DNA from: Marinobacterium arenosum
Lineage (GTDB): Bacteria > Pseudomonadota > Gammaproteobacteria > Pseudomonadales > Balneatricaceae
Assembly: GCF_019795155.1 (NCBI RefSeq)
Contig: NZ_JAILYN010000007.1
Span: 1 to 64,000 of the forward strand
Direction: 5' to 3'
Length of the DNA stretch: 64,000 bases
Shown: in pieces, positions 9,556 to 16,545 of the stretch
Numbering within the stretch: position 1 is the stretch's first letter
How the letters are laid out: each line of letters opens with the position of its first letter
Translations under genes and position numbers: made by a program
The notes under the pieces: generated by a model
The model's input: only the letters and a program-made list of their open reading frames with translations
Databases searched by the model: none
What the model was told of the DNA's origin: nothing

Positions 9556-10768
9556 TGGGGACACCTCGCTTGCCGAGAATGATGTACCAGCAACCAAAGA
9601 GCGTGACCACCGACAGGAACCACTCCATGATGCTTTTCATGGCGTTCAGCTTCTGGCATTGGTCAGTGCTGGGGAACACCACCGAGGTGCCTCGCCAACT
9701 GAGGGTCAGGGTCTCGCAGCTGCTGGAGTGGTCCAGGCCGATACCGGGTCTTGGGATACTAGGCAGGTCCGGTAGGTTGTCGGCGTAGTTGGTGATGTCC
9801 TTGTAGAGATCGTCGGGCAGTTCATCCATTTCCCGTTCGGTCGGCACATCGGTTTCGTCGATCTGTACCGGTTCGACCACCCGCACGTCCAACACATCTT
9901 GGGCGTCTTCCGATTCGTCGGTCGGGTCTTCGTCTATCTCACTGCCATCGAGGCCGGTTTCGTCTTCGATGGCTTGGGTCCAGTCCTGCAGGGCCGTTGC
10001 CAGTTCGGGGAACATTTCCGGGTTGTTAGCGATGGTTTCGAACGCTTGGCGCAGTTCAGCCGGGGACAGTTCTTCGATGGCTTCGGTCAGCGCTTCTTGC
10101 AGCTCCTCTTCGGTGACCGGTTCCGGGGGAGCCACGGTACAGCCGCTGTTGGGGGCGTAGGTATCCAGCCAATCTTGGCTGTAGTTGGTACAGCTGTATT
10201 CGCCGATGGTGAGATTGTATTCAATGCCGTTGCCGCTATGAGTGTATTTACCCATCGTTGGGCTTACGAGATAACAGTTGCTATGGCCGGTCATCCCGCA
10301 CCACTGTTCAAGCGCGGCTTCGGGGCTGGGCAGGTATTCAGATGAAGGGGTGTAACCGGGGTTGGCAATGTAGAAGTGGCCCGCTTGGCCGGAGCCGGAA
10401 CCCGTACCAGGGTTGCCGGTCAGCACTTGGCCGGTCAGGTCGTCGATAAACCAACCTGCCGCCGAGATTGCGCCGATGATGGCGAAGTTGAAGGCCGCCG
10501 CACCGGGATTCAGGGCCCGCGACTTCTTGGCGATCTGCACGATGCGATTGGCGGAGTATTGCGCCCGGATCTTCTTATAGCGGCGGTTGCCGCCGGGCAG
10601 TTTGGCTTGGGCGGAGTATTCGACATCGGCAGCTTGGCCGTTCCAGCGGGCACCGGTGACTTCGCGGGCGTTGACGCTGAAATCGAAGGCTTCACCAACG
10701 TTTGGAATCAGGACGTATAAAAGGGCGAGCACGAAGGCCCGCCCTTTGCGCCCGTGCTGGACGGACAT
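9548..10768 (-). CDS. Phage adsorption / minor coat protein (TspB-like, pIII position)
   Basis: This 406-residue protein is predicted to be exported: a basic N-terminus and hydrophobic stretch end near GEA/FDF at about residue 28. A Gly-Ser-rich linker near 118-128, a cysteine-containing domain at 155-215, and a long acidic Asp/Glu-rich section at about 215-335 follow. A single C-terminal membrane helix lies at about 383-399, before a short basic tail. This architecture, and the place between the major coat gene and the pVI-like gene, match the pIII-type or TspB-type receptor-binding proteins. Which pilus or receptor it binds cannot be read from sequence. Confidence 0.75.
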   Translation of the reverse strand: MSVQHGRKGRAFVLALLYVLIPNVGEAFDFSVNAREVTGARWNGQAADVEYSAQAKLPGGNRRYKKIRAQYSANRIVQIAKKSRALNPGAAAFNFAIIGAISAAGWFIDDLTGQVLTGNPGTGSGSGQAGHFYIANPGYTPSSEYLPSPEAALEQWCGMTGHSNCYLVSPTMGKYTHSGNGIEYNLTIGEYSCTNYSQDWLDTYAPNSGCTVAPPEPVTEEELQEALTEAIEELSPAELRQAFETIANNPEMFPELATALQDWTQAIEDETGLDGSEIDEDPTDESEDAQDVLDVRVVEPVQIDETDVPTEREMDELPDDLYKDITNYADNLPDLPSIPRPGIGLDHSSSCETLTLSWRGTSVVFPSTDQCQKLNAMKSIMEWFLSVVTLFGCWYIILGKRGVPNA

Positions 10769-10784
10769 AGACCTACCCTCCCGG

Positions 10785-11066
10785 TTAGATCTGCGAGCCG
10801 AAGCGCTTGAACAGCTTGAACAGCACCAGCGCGCCGAACAGGGTGATCACCACCGGCCACACCAGATCGGCCAAGGCCAGACCGTCAGCCTGTACGTTAG
10901 CCAGTTCGGTACCGATGGCAGCCGGTAGCGCCGCATTAGCATCTACGGCGGCAGTCGCCAGCATGGTGACAACCGCCATACGGGCAGCGGTAGACCGCTG
11001 CAGCAGGGTGGCAAAGCGGGACTTCAGGGCTTCGTTGTTGATCAGTTTTTTGTCGACGCTTTTCAT
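10785..11066 (-). CDS. Major coat protein (pVIII-like)
   Basis: The 93-residue precursor has a long signal peptide with a likely cut after ANA (residue 45). That releases a 48-residue mature protein with an amphipathic N-terminal part, a membrane helix at about 66-84 (LADLVWPVVITLFGALVLF), and a basic DNA-facing tail (KLFKRFGSQI). This is the standard filamentous-phage coat design. The start at 11066 is chosen because GAGGAAAC lies just upstream; the same motif precedes the putative ssDNA-binding gene. A longer frame to 11093 is unlikely. Confidence 0.88.
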   Translation of the reverse strand: MKSVDKKLINNEALKSRFATLLQRSTAARMAVVTMLATAAVDANAALPAAIGTELANVQADGLALADLVWPVVITLFGALVLFKLFKRFGSQI

Positions 11067-11089
11067 GGTCGTTTCCTCTCTGATGGATT

Positions 11090-11206
11090 TCACAGTTGCT
11101 CGAAGAGCTTTTTTAAGTACGTGATGAGAATCGAGGAGCCATAGCCCAGCGCGAAGGCGCCCAGAATGTGGCCGCTGTATTCACTCAGGAAGGTTTCCAA
11201 GGTCAT
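11090..11206 (-). CDS. 38-residue phage membrane protein
   Basis: A short gene between the coat gene and the 70-codon gene encodes 38 residues: a hydrophobic helix (HILGAFALGYGSSILITYL) ending in the basic KKLFEQL. A run of purines (AGGGGGAAAA) lies upstream, and a GTG at 11209 could also serve as start. Small single-helix proteins next to the coat gene in inoviruses form the leading tip of the particle (pVII/pIX-like). Size and position fit, but sequence alone does not prove it. Confidence 0.6.
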   Translation of the reverse strand: MTLETFLSEYSGHILGAFALGYGSSILITYLKKLFEQL

Positions 11207-11218
11207 CACGTTTTCCCC

Positions 11219-11431
11219 CTACCGGAACGAGCCCGCCACCCAGCCAAGGCAATAGGCAAGACCGAGCGTCGATTGCACGATGATGCTGTTTGTTTCCTCG
11301 CTGATAATGGCGACCTCATCCCGGAAGACTTGATCCTCGACCGCATGGGCCGAGGGGATCAGTAGCAGGGAGCTGGCGACCGCCAACAGCAGCCCCAGGG
11401 CGAAGGCGGTGCTATTTCTTAGCAGTCGCAT
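11219..11431 (-). CDS. 70-residue exported/membrane phage protein
   Basis: The protein has a clear signal peptide (MRLLRNSTAFALGLLLAVAS onward, likely cut after AHA at about residue 30) followed by about 40 residues with a second mildly hydrophobic segment (STLGLAYCLGWVAGSF). It lies between the putative ssDNA-binding gene and the 38-residue gene. It is a candidate minor coat or assembly protein; I recognise no family. Confidence 0.6.
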   Translation of the reverse strand: MRLLRNSTAFALGLLLAVASSLLLIPSAHAVEDQVFRDEVAIISEETNSIIVQSTLGLAYCLGWVAGSFR

Positions 11432-11444
11432 GGCTCAGCCCTCC

Positions 11445-11759
11445 TTAGTCCTTGCCCGCAGCTGAAGAACTCTTCCCAGCAGCGGGACCCGGAACGGGCT
11501 TAAAGGCGATAGCGCGAAAGGACATCTTGTCTTGCGCGCCGCGAACCAGTTCAACATCGACATCGAAGGAGCCGGGGACGTTACCCCGTACCCGGTCGAG
11601 CAGTTCGAAGTCGCCGGACATCTTCATCACTTCGTTGCCGATGTAGTTTTCATCGTCCTTGTTCTCGCCCAGGCAGAAGAACTGCGCGCCGGAGGTGCCG
11701 TTGTCCATCTTGAAGCGCTTGGCGGCGACGATGCGGACGTTGGTCATAGTGGTGTTCAT
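11445..11759 (-). CDS. Putative phage single-stranded DNA-binding protein
   Basis: This 104-residue soluble protein has alternating beta-type segments and a flexible Pro/Ala/Ser/Lys-rich tail after residue 87. It sits at the gene V position of an inovirus module, upstream of the coat genes, with a strong ribosome site (GAGGATAC) like that of the coat protein. Filamentous phages make abundant gene V protein to coat the single strand before packaging. I do not recognise a specific fold signature, so the call rests on position, size and composition. Confidence 0.5.
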   Translation of the reverse strand: MNTTMTNVRIVAAKRFKMDNGTSGAQFFCLGENKDDENYIGNEVMKMSGDFELLDRVRGNVPGSFDVDVELVRGAQDKMSFRAIAFKPVPGPAAGKSSSAAGKD

Positions 11760-11781
11760 GGTCGTATCCTCGAGTAGTTAC

Positions 11782-12396
11782 CTAGCGGAGTTGGAAGGGA
11801 CGCAGGCTAGGTTTTCTGCGTCCCGCTTTCGTCGGCAGTCCCGAGCGGGCAGCTAGTTCCGCATCGTCGGGTGCCACGGGTTGAAACTGGGGCCGGTACC
11901 AGCGGGCCGGGTCGTAGTACGGAGCGCCGCGAGTCTCTGCCCAATCGGTGCGGCAGAGGTGAACCCCCTTGAGCCGACCGAGGCGGCGCAGATGGTTGGA
12001 CGGTCTGGCCGCTTCGCGGGGTTGGACAGGGGGAAAGGCAGCAGCGGAGTTATCCACAGAGGACGGAGCCAGACGGCACAGCGGCGAGGCAGTCGGATAG
12101 CAACCGACAGACAACGCTTGCCAGACATCGAGGCCGGGGAAGTTAGACGGCTGAATCTCGTCGCCCAGCTTCCGGCCACAGTGCACCGCCCACTCGAAGC
12201 GCTGGCCGACATCGGTATTGCACAGCCAGCGGTAGCAATGCGCGCAACACTCGATGCCGTACAGGGTCTTCAGGCCGGGGTGATAGATCGGGTCCAGGAA
12301 GGGCACAAAACCGCCGTAGGGCCGGTGCTGGCCGTATTCCATTTCGCACCAGCCACAGCGGCAGAAACGTCCCGGTTTTCCCTCTATGCCGTACAT
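11782..12396 (-). CDS. Cysteine-rich phage protein of unknown function
   Basis: The 204-residue protein carries two cysteine clusters in its N-terminal third: CRCGWCEMEYG near 13-23, and CCAHCYRWLC near 50-59, with histidines nearby. Together they could form a zinc ribbon. The C-terminal half is rich in Arg, Pro and Trp and looks nucleic-acid-binding. I recognise no family. Its place between the small DNA-binding gene and the putative ssDNA-binding gene suggests a role in DNA handling or regulation rather than in the virion. Confidence 0.55.
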   Translation of the reverse strand: MYGIEGKPGRFCRCGWCEMEYGQHRPYGGFVPFLDPIYHPGLKTLYGIECCAHCYRWLCNTDVGQRFEWAVHCGRKLGDEIQPSNFPGLDVWQALSVGCYPTASPLCRLAPSSVDNSAAAFPPVQPREAARPSNHLRRLGRLKGVHLCRTDWAETRGAPYYDPARWYRPQFQPVAPDDAELAARSGLPTKAGRRKPSLRPFQLR

Positions 12397-12421
12397 GGGG
12401 TCCGTCCTCTAGTTGGGTGCG

Positions 12422-12931
12422 TTAACAGCGGAATGAGCGCCGGGGTTCTTGTCGGAGTGCTACCGCCGCCGTTAGGCCCCCGCCCGACACAAACGGGTAC
12501 GGCTCGTTTGCGTCGACCGGCGCCCCAGGCAAGAACATGTCCCGAGTCAGCGGGCAGCGGTAACGCTTAGGGGGGTGGATAACGCCCTCACTGCGCAGAC
12601 GGTGAATAATCCCCTCTTCGCCACAGCGGTAGCGGAACCACGCCAGCGAACGGACCGAAGCCGGATGATCGGAATAGATGTCCAGGGCAGAGGTGCGGAA
12701 GTGGCGAGACTCGGCCAGGGTTAACCAGCGGCGCAGCCGGAACAGCAGACGCTGAAGACGGGTGATGTCGGGCTTTGGATAGCCGCAGATATGCACGGCC
12801 CAATCCCGGCAGATCTGGTTGTACTCGGCTTTGAGAAATTGAAGGTGCTGGCCTGAAACCAGCTTTGCACGGCAAACGTGCTTGGCATCCCTGATACTGC
12901 CCCGGATGCGCCGTTCCAATTGCGTAAGCAT
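12422..12931 (-). CDS. Phage protein of unknown function
   Basis: The 169-residue, Arg-rich, mostly helical protein starts MLTQLERRIRGSIRDAKHVC and contains ICGYPKPDITRLQRLLFRLRRW near 49-70. There is no membrane segment or signal peptide. Codon usage and the tight spacing to its neighbours (25 and 28 bp) support a real gene. I recognise no family. Confidence 0.55.
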   Translation of the reverse strand: MLTQLERRIRGSIRDAKHVCRAKLVSGQHLQFLKAEYNQICRDWAVHICGYPKPDITRLQRLLFRLRRWLTLAESRHFRTSALDIYSDHPASVRSLAWFRYRCGEEGIIHRLRSEGVIHPPKRYRCPLTRDMFLPGAPVDANEPYPFVSGGGLTAAVALRQEPRRSFRC

Positions 12932-12959
12932 GTTGGCGGCCTCCTTGGCTTAGCTTTCC

Positions 12960-13202
12960 CTAATAGGGGCGTTGTGACCGGACCTGTTCGATCCAGCGGA
13001 GCATATCCACGTAACGGGTAGGGCGTTCTTTTCCGAAGCCCTGGGCGAAGGGCAGTGCCACCGGCACCACACCTCGATTCATTCCCTTGATGATCTGGGC
13101 GTAAGAGCAGCCCATGAGCTGGGCCATACGGCGGGGATGTACAAACGGCCCCACTCCCAGGTTCGTGAGCTTTTGAAGCTCGGCAATCGCTGCGTTTTCC
13201 AT
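12960..13202 (-). CDS. Small phage DNA-binding protein (excisionase/HTH-like)
   Basis: The 80-residue protein contains a segment resembling a winged or AlpA-type helix-turn-helix: FVHPRRMAQLMGCSYAQIIKGMNRG at about 20-44, followed by a wing-like stretch and WIEQVRSQRPY. It is the first gene of the phage operon and is divergent from the repressor gene, the usual place for a lytic-switch regulator or excisionase. AGGTG lies 5-8 bp before its ATG. Confidence 0.6.
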   Translation of the reverse strand: MENAAIAELQKLTNLGVGPFVHPRRMAQLMGCSYAQIIKGMNRGVVPVALPFAQGFGKERPTRYVDMLRWIEQVRSQRPY

Positions 13203-13308
13203 AACGACACCTGTATACTTGATGGTTATGCTCGCCCCTCTCTGGTTGGCGCCGAAGGGGCAGACAACAATATCGACTATGCTTTAGGTGGCTACGGCAT
13301 TATGGGTT

Positions 13309-13346
13309 ACTCATATATGCGTAGCTTAAATATGAGTCTATACGCA
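13309..13346. promoter_or_regulatory. Nested inverted repeats, candidate repressor operators
   Basis: ACTCATAT (13309-13316) is mirrored by ATATGAGT (13330-13337), and TGCGTA (13318-13323) by TACGCA (13341-13346). They lie immediately upstream of the likely start of the XRE repressor and between the two divergent regulatory genes. Confidence 0.5.
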
Positions 13347-13349
13347 GAT

Positions 13350-13640
13350 ATGGGTATGTCAAGCGATCTCTCGAAAAAAATTCGTTGTCTCAGGGATAGT
13401 GAGGGATTGGGACGAAAGGTGTTCGCAGAACGTCTAGGGATCTCTCAACGAACGCTAGAGAGCATCGAGAACAAGGGAACAGACCCTGCATCTTCCATCC
13501 TGCAGATGCTATGCAAGCTCTATCCCCAGTACACCTTCTGGTTAACCATCGGCGAAGTTAAGCCGGATATCGGACAGATTAGGCCACCTCTGGAGCAGAT
13601 CATAGACGACTACCGAGAAACAGGGACGGATACCAAGTAG
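13350..13640 (+). CDS. XRE-family phage repressor
   Basis: The protein has an N-terminal Cro/CI-type helix-turn-helix (LSKKIRCLRDSEGLGRKVFAERLGISQRTLESIENKG) followed by a short region and an acidic tail (DYRETGTDTK), with no peptidase domain. The frame is open back to 13137, but the helix-turn-helix and the dyads at 13309-13346 argue for a start at 13350 or 13356; 13332 is also possible, and no site has a good ribosome motif. It is the only plus-strand gene in the prophage and faces the first gene of the phage operon, as expected of a lysogeny repressor. Confidence 0.75.
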   Translation: MGMSSDLSKKIRCLRDSEGLGRKVFAERLGISQRTLESIENKGTDPASSILQMLCKLYPQYTFWLTIGEVKPDIGQIRPPLEQIIDDYRETGTDTK

Positions 13641-13707
13641 CGCTGAAGATAAGGGGAAGATGGTTCCGATTGATGTAGGTAGGAGGGGGCGTTTATGGGT
13701 AACTGAA

Positions 13708-15207
13708 TTAGTTCCCGCAACATCTCTTGTACTTGACTCCCGATCCACATGGGCATGGATTATTTCTTCCTATCTTTAATTTCATATTTAAGTATGGCCT
13801 TTGTACAGCTGAAAGCTCTCTTGAATTGAATTTTTTACTTTGATTTAAGACAGATTGCTCATCCATTATTTTTTTTGCTTTATCTTTTTGGTCCTGAGTC
13901 AGTGGCTCACTAAATTTTACTGACATGATATCTTCAGAGCGACCGTTAGAGTTTTTAGTTTCTGTTGCTAGTATCACTATATCGTCTACTTTCGGATTTA
14001 AGTATTTTGCGACAAGCAAATATGCTTTCATGCAGTTTCTTCTGGATTCTCGGTATTCTTTGTAATCAATCTCTTCGTATCGTGGGAAAAATAGAAATAT
14101 ATAGAGCCTATTGGGGTAAAGAGGTGAAAATACCAAACGAGAGCTTCTTGCCTCTTCAGGCACGGAATTGAATTTGTCTAAAAATGCCTCGCATAAAATG
14201 CCTCTTGAAACTCGGTTCTCAGAAGCCAATGATTTCAATGCTTCCTCGTGTGTTTTAAAAGGAAGATTTAATTCTGGATCAACCGTACCATCCAAAATGC
14301 TCTTTGAGAAAATGGAAATTAACTTATCCCAGTATTGGCTCTTGGTTTTATTTGAGCGAAGAAACTTGTCATATTCAGAGCTCTGAAACCTTTCCCACCC
14401 CCCTTCGGAAAGCACTAGCAAAGCATTTTCTTTGTTTTTCAAAGGTAGGGGAATGTCTCCGACTAGCTTCTTTGAGGTATTACTCAAGTAGTAGGCTAAA
14501 AGTTCTTCCTCCCCAGCTATTGAAAGTAAAACTCCACTTCTAATGGCTTTTTCTTTTGTTTTTAAGTAATAAATGAAGTCATAAGTTGTATCCAATTTAC
14601 TAAAGATTAAATCCAAAGCTAGCTCATCAAAAACATGAACAAACGTCTTGTTAGGATTTATGTCGCCTAGTACAAAAGGTTTCTCCAAACAATCTTCCAT
14701 TGTGTGGTAATAACAGTGCAATAAAGTTCCAGAACTTCCTTTGTCTATAGAGTTAAAATAATTAATTGCTGGGGTTGTGCTATTTTTTGTTACTGCTATC
14801 AAGTATACTTCAATATCTGAAGAATCTAGGTGGATTGGAAATTTTTGCTTGCATTTTTTGTCTAAATATAAGCGTGACGGGTTCGACTTAATAAATGATT
14901 CTGCACCATGAAGCTGAGATGCGGATTTTATAACAGACCTTTTTAACCAGCGTTTCCAGGCTACTTCAACATCAATTTCTTTATTGAATGATATTTCTTT
15001 ATCAGAAAATATCAAAACCTTATTTTCAAATACTACTAATAAATCGCAAAGCTCATCGCCTTGTTTGTTTTTTTTAAATCCTTCATCAGTGTAAACGTTT
15101 GGGTAGCTCCATAATCCAAAGAAGGTGCTATCTGCTAATCTAGCAAGGTATCTCTCACTTTTGTTCTGTCCTTTTTGTTTTTTTATTTGTGAAAGCATCG
15201 TTTGCAA
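13708..15207 (-). CDS. SEC-C motif protein with a possible nuclease-like N-terminal domain (prophage cargo)
   Basis: This 499-residue soluble protein ends in a textbook SEC-C zinc motif, NNPCPCGSGVKYKRCCG (residues 482-498). Near the N-terminus DELCDLLVVF (51-60) and VLIFSDKE (64-71) resemble the acidic-strand core of restriction-endonuclease-like folds, with E52, D55, D69 and K70 as possible active residues; this is my inference, and the pattern is not canonical. No membrane segment is seen. The gene is strikingly A+T-rich compared with the phage and host genes. It starts at TTG 15207 (AAGG five bases upstream) or ATG 15198. It follows the gene pair at 15267-16500 on the same strand by 59 bp. 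I know no established function. Confidence 0.7.
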   Translation of the reverse strand: MQTMLSQIKKQKGQNKSERYLARLADSTFFGLWSYPNVYTDEGFKKNKQGDELCDLLVVFENKVLIFSDKEISFNKEIDVEVAWKRWLKRSVIKSASQLHGAESFIKSNPSRLYLDKKCKQKFPIHLDSSDIEVYLIAVTKNSTTPAINYFNSIDKGSSGTLLHCYYHTMEDCLEKPFVLGDINPNKTFVHVFDELALDLIFSKLDTTYDFIYYLKTKEKAIRSGVLLSIAGEEELLAYYLSNTSKKLVGDIPLPLKNKENALLVLSEGGWERFQSSEYDKFLRSNKTKSQYWDKLISIFSKSILDGTVDPELNLPFKTHEEALKSLASENRVSRGILCEAFLDKFNSVPEEARSSRLVFSPLYPNRLYIFLFFPRYEEIDYKEYRESRRNCMKAYLLVAKYLNPKVDDIVILATETKNSNGRSEDIMSVKFSEPLTQDQKDKAKKIMDEQSVLNQSKKFNSRELSAVQRPYLNMKLKIGRNNPCPCGSGVKYKRCCGN

Positions 15208-15266
15208 TGTGACCTTTTCTTTATTTAATGTGATGGAGATACATTAAGGTTAATTGGAGCTTAAGC

Positions 15267-16325
15267 TTATGTAATCCATGTCCCTAAGGTTAGCTTTACA
15301 CCCGTGCTTTTTCTGAAGTTTGCCTGGGCTATTGCAATGCCAACTGTTGTGAGTCTAAATTTAGATAGATTTGTGTCTTTCCATTCTTTGAATAGATGCT
15401 CTAGTTTTTCGCTTTTGCTTAATATGTATTTCTTCGCTTCCTCACTTTCCATTTTGCTAGATTCATAAAGCTTTAAAAGCTTTTTCTCAGATTTTGGATC
15501 TATATTTTTCCCCTCCATCATTTTCTTAAAGGCTATACTATCTATAGCTCTAAATTGATATTTGTCTTCAAATATAAAGCATTTCATAATAAGGTCTAAA
15601 GCCGGATCAGTATCTTCAAATATATCCTCAAACTCCTGCAGGGTAAAACCTTTGCAAAGAAATGCAGTGTATTGGTCTAGTAATATTTGCTCTAATGGTT
15701 TATAAAAGCTTGTGTCCATCAATCCGATACAACCGGTGTATGCTAGGTGTTGGTAGCAAGAATCTGAATTTTTTATGTCTTTTGTGAATGGCAAGATTAC
15801 TTGTTCCAAATATTTTACAAGATCATCTGGCTCTAAAAGTCCTTGCTTTGTTGTTTGCGTAATTAAAAAGTTTATTGTTAGTGTATTCATCTGTTCGGTG
15901 GTTAGCTTGGCCGAAACTTGCAATGCTTCATCTAATACTATTTGATGAATGTTTCTTTCAGGGGTTGAGGCTCTTTCAACTAATATATCTACAAGAAGAT
16001 TTTCTAAATCTTTATCACCTGTCTTTGCATATTGTTTTTGAGCTTCATACAGTGCAGCCTGCATACCTGGCTGGTTCATTTGGCTTATTGCCTCTTCGTT
16101 TTCCTCTTTTAGTTTTGATAAAAAGCTATCTGTTAACTCTTCGGCTCTACCTATTGCTATTGCAGCTGCATCTTGTGAAAGCTGTAAAAAGTTAGATTTA
16201 TATACATCAAGAGCTATTTCTTTTGCATCTGAGTAGCTAATTCCTTGGTTAATGACAATGGACTGTCCTTGTAGGTTTGTTGAGCAATCCCCGCCTTGTT
16301 GTTTTTGATTCTTATCATTTATCAT
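15267..16325 (-). CDS. LPO_1073/Vpar_1526-like protein of unknown function (prophage cargo)
   Basis: The 352-residue protein begins with a low-complexity motif, QQGGDCSTNLQGQSIVINQG (9-28), then GISYSDAKEIALDVYKSNFLQL, and continues as an all-helical body. As far as I can recall this N-terminus is that of the uncharacterised LPO_1073/Vpar_1526 family. Its start overlaps the end of the upstream membrane-protein gene by 11 bp, and both proteins carry versions of the same Gly/Ser/Asn/Gln motif, so they are probably partners. The DNA is A+T-rich, unlike the phage structural genes. There is no signal peptide or membrane helix. Function is unknown; a defence role is inferred from the prophage cargo position. 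Confidence 0.65.
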   Translation of the reverse strand: MINDKNQKQQGGDCSTNLQGQSIVINQGISYSDAKEIALDVYKSNFLQLSQDAAAIAIGRAEELTDSFLSKLKEENEEAISQMNQPGMQAALYEAQKQYAKTGDKDLENLLVDILVERASTPERNIHQIVLDEALQVSAKLTTEQMNTLTINFLITQTTKQGLLEPDDLVKYLEQVILPFTKDIKNSDSCYQHLAYTGCIGLMDTSFYKPLEQILLDQYTAFLCKGFTLQEFEDIFEDTDPALDLIMKCFIFEDKYQFRAIDSIAFKKMMEGKNIDPKSEKKLLKLYESSKMESEEAKKYILSKSEKLEHLFKEWKDTNLSKFRLTTVGIAIAQANFRKSTGVKLTLGTWIT

Positions 16326-16500
16326 TAGTTTTTCCTATATTTATATCTCTAGCAGACTGGTAATTTCTTGAATTGGATCCTGATTTTTGAATTTGCTTGT
16401 TTTTTAATTTGTTGCTAATAAAAAGACCAGTTATTAATGATATGACAAATATGCCGGCTCCGCTAAACAACCATTCTTTATTGTCTAATAAAAAGTCCAT
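16315..16500 (-). CDS. Small membrane protein with shared GxNSxNxQ motif (prophage cargo)
   Basis: The 61-residue protein has one membrane helix (about 13-30, GAGIFVISLITGLFISNKL), a basic stretch, and a tail SGSNSRNYQSARDINIG at about 40-56. The tail resembles the N-terminal motif of the next protein (GGDCSTNLQGQSIVINQG). The two genes overlap by 11 bp. A plausible reading is that this protein recruits or tethers its partner to the inner membrane through like-with-like motif contacts, but that is inference. Confidence 0.65.
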   Translation of the reverse strand: MDFLLDNKEWLFSGAGIFVISLITGLFISNKLKNKQIQKSGSNSRNYQSARDINIGKTNDK

Positions 16501-16545
16501 TGAGTTTCCTTTGTTAATATGGAGGCTTTATATCCCTCTTTTAAA

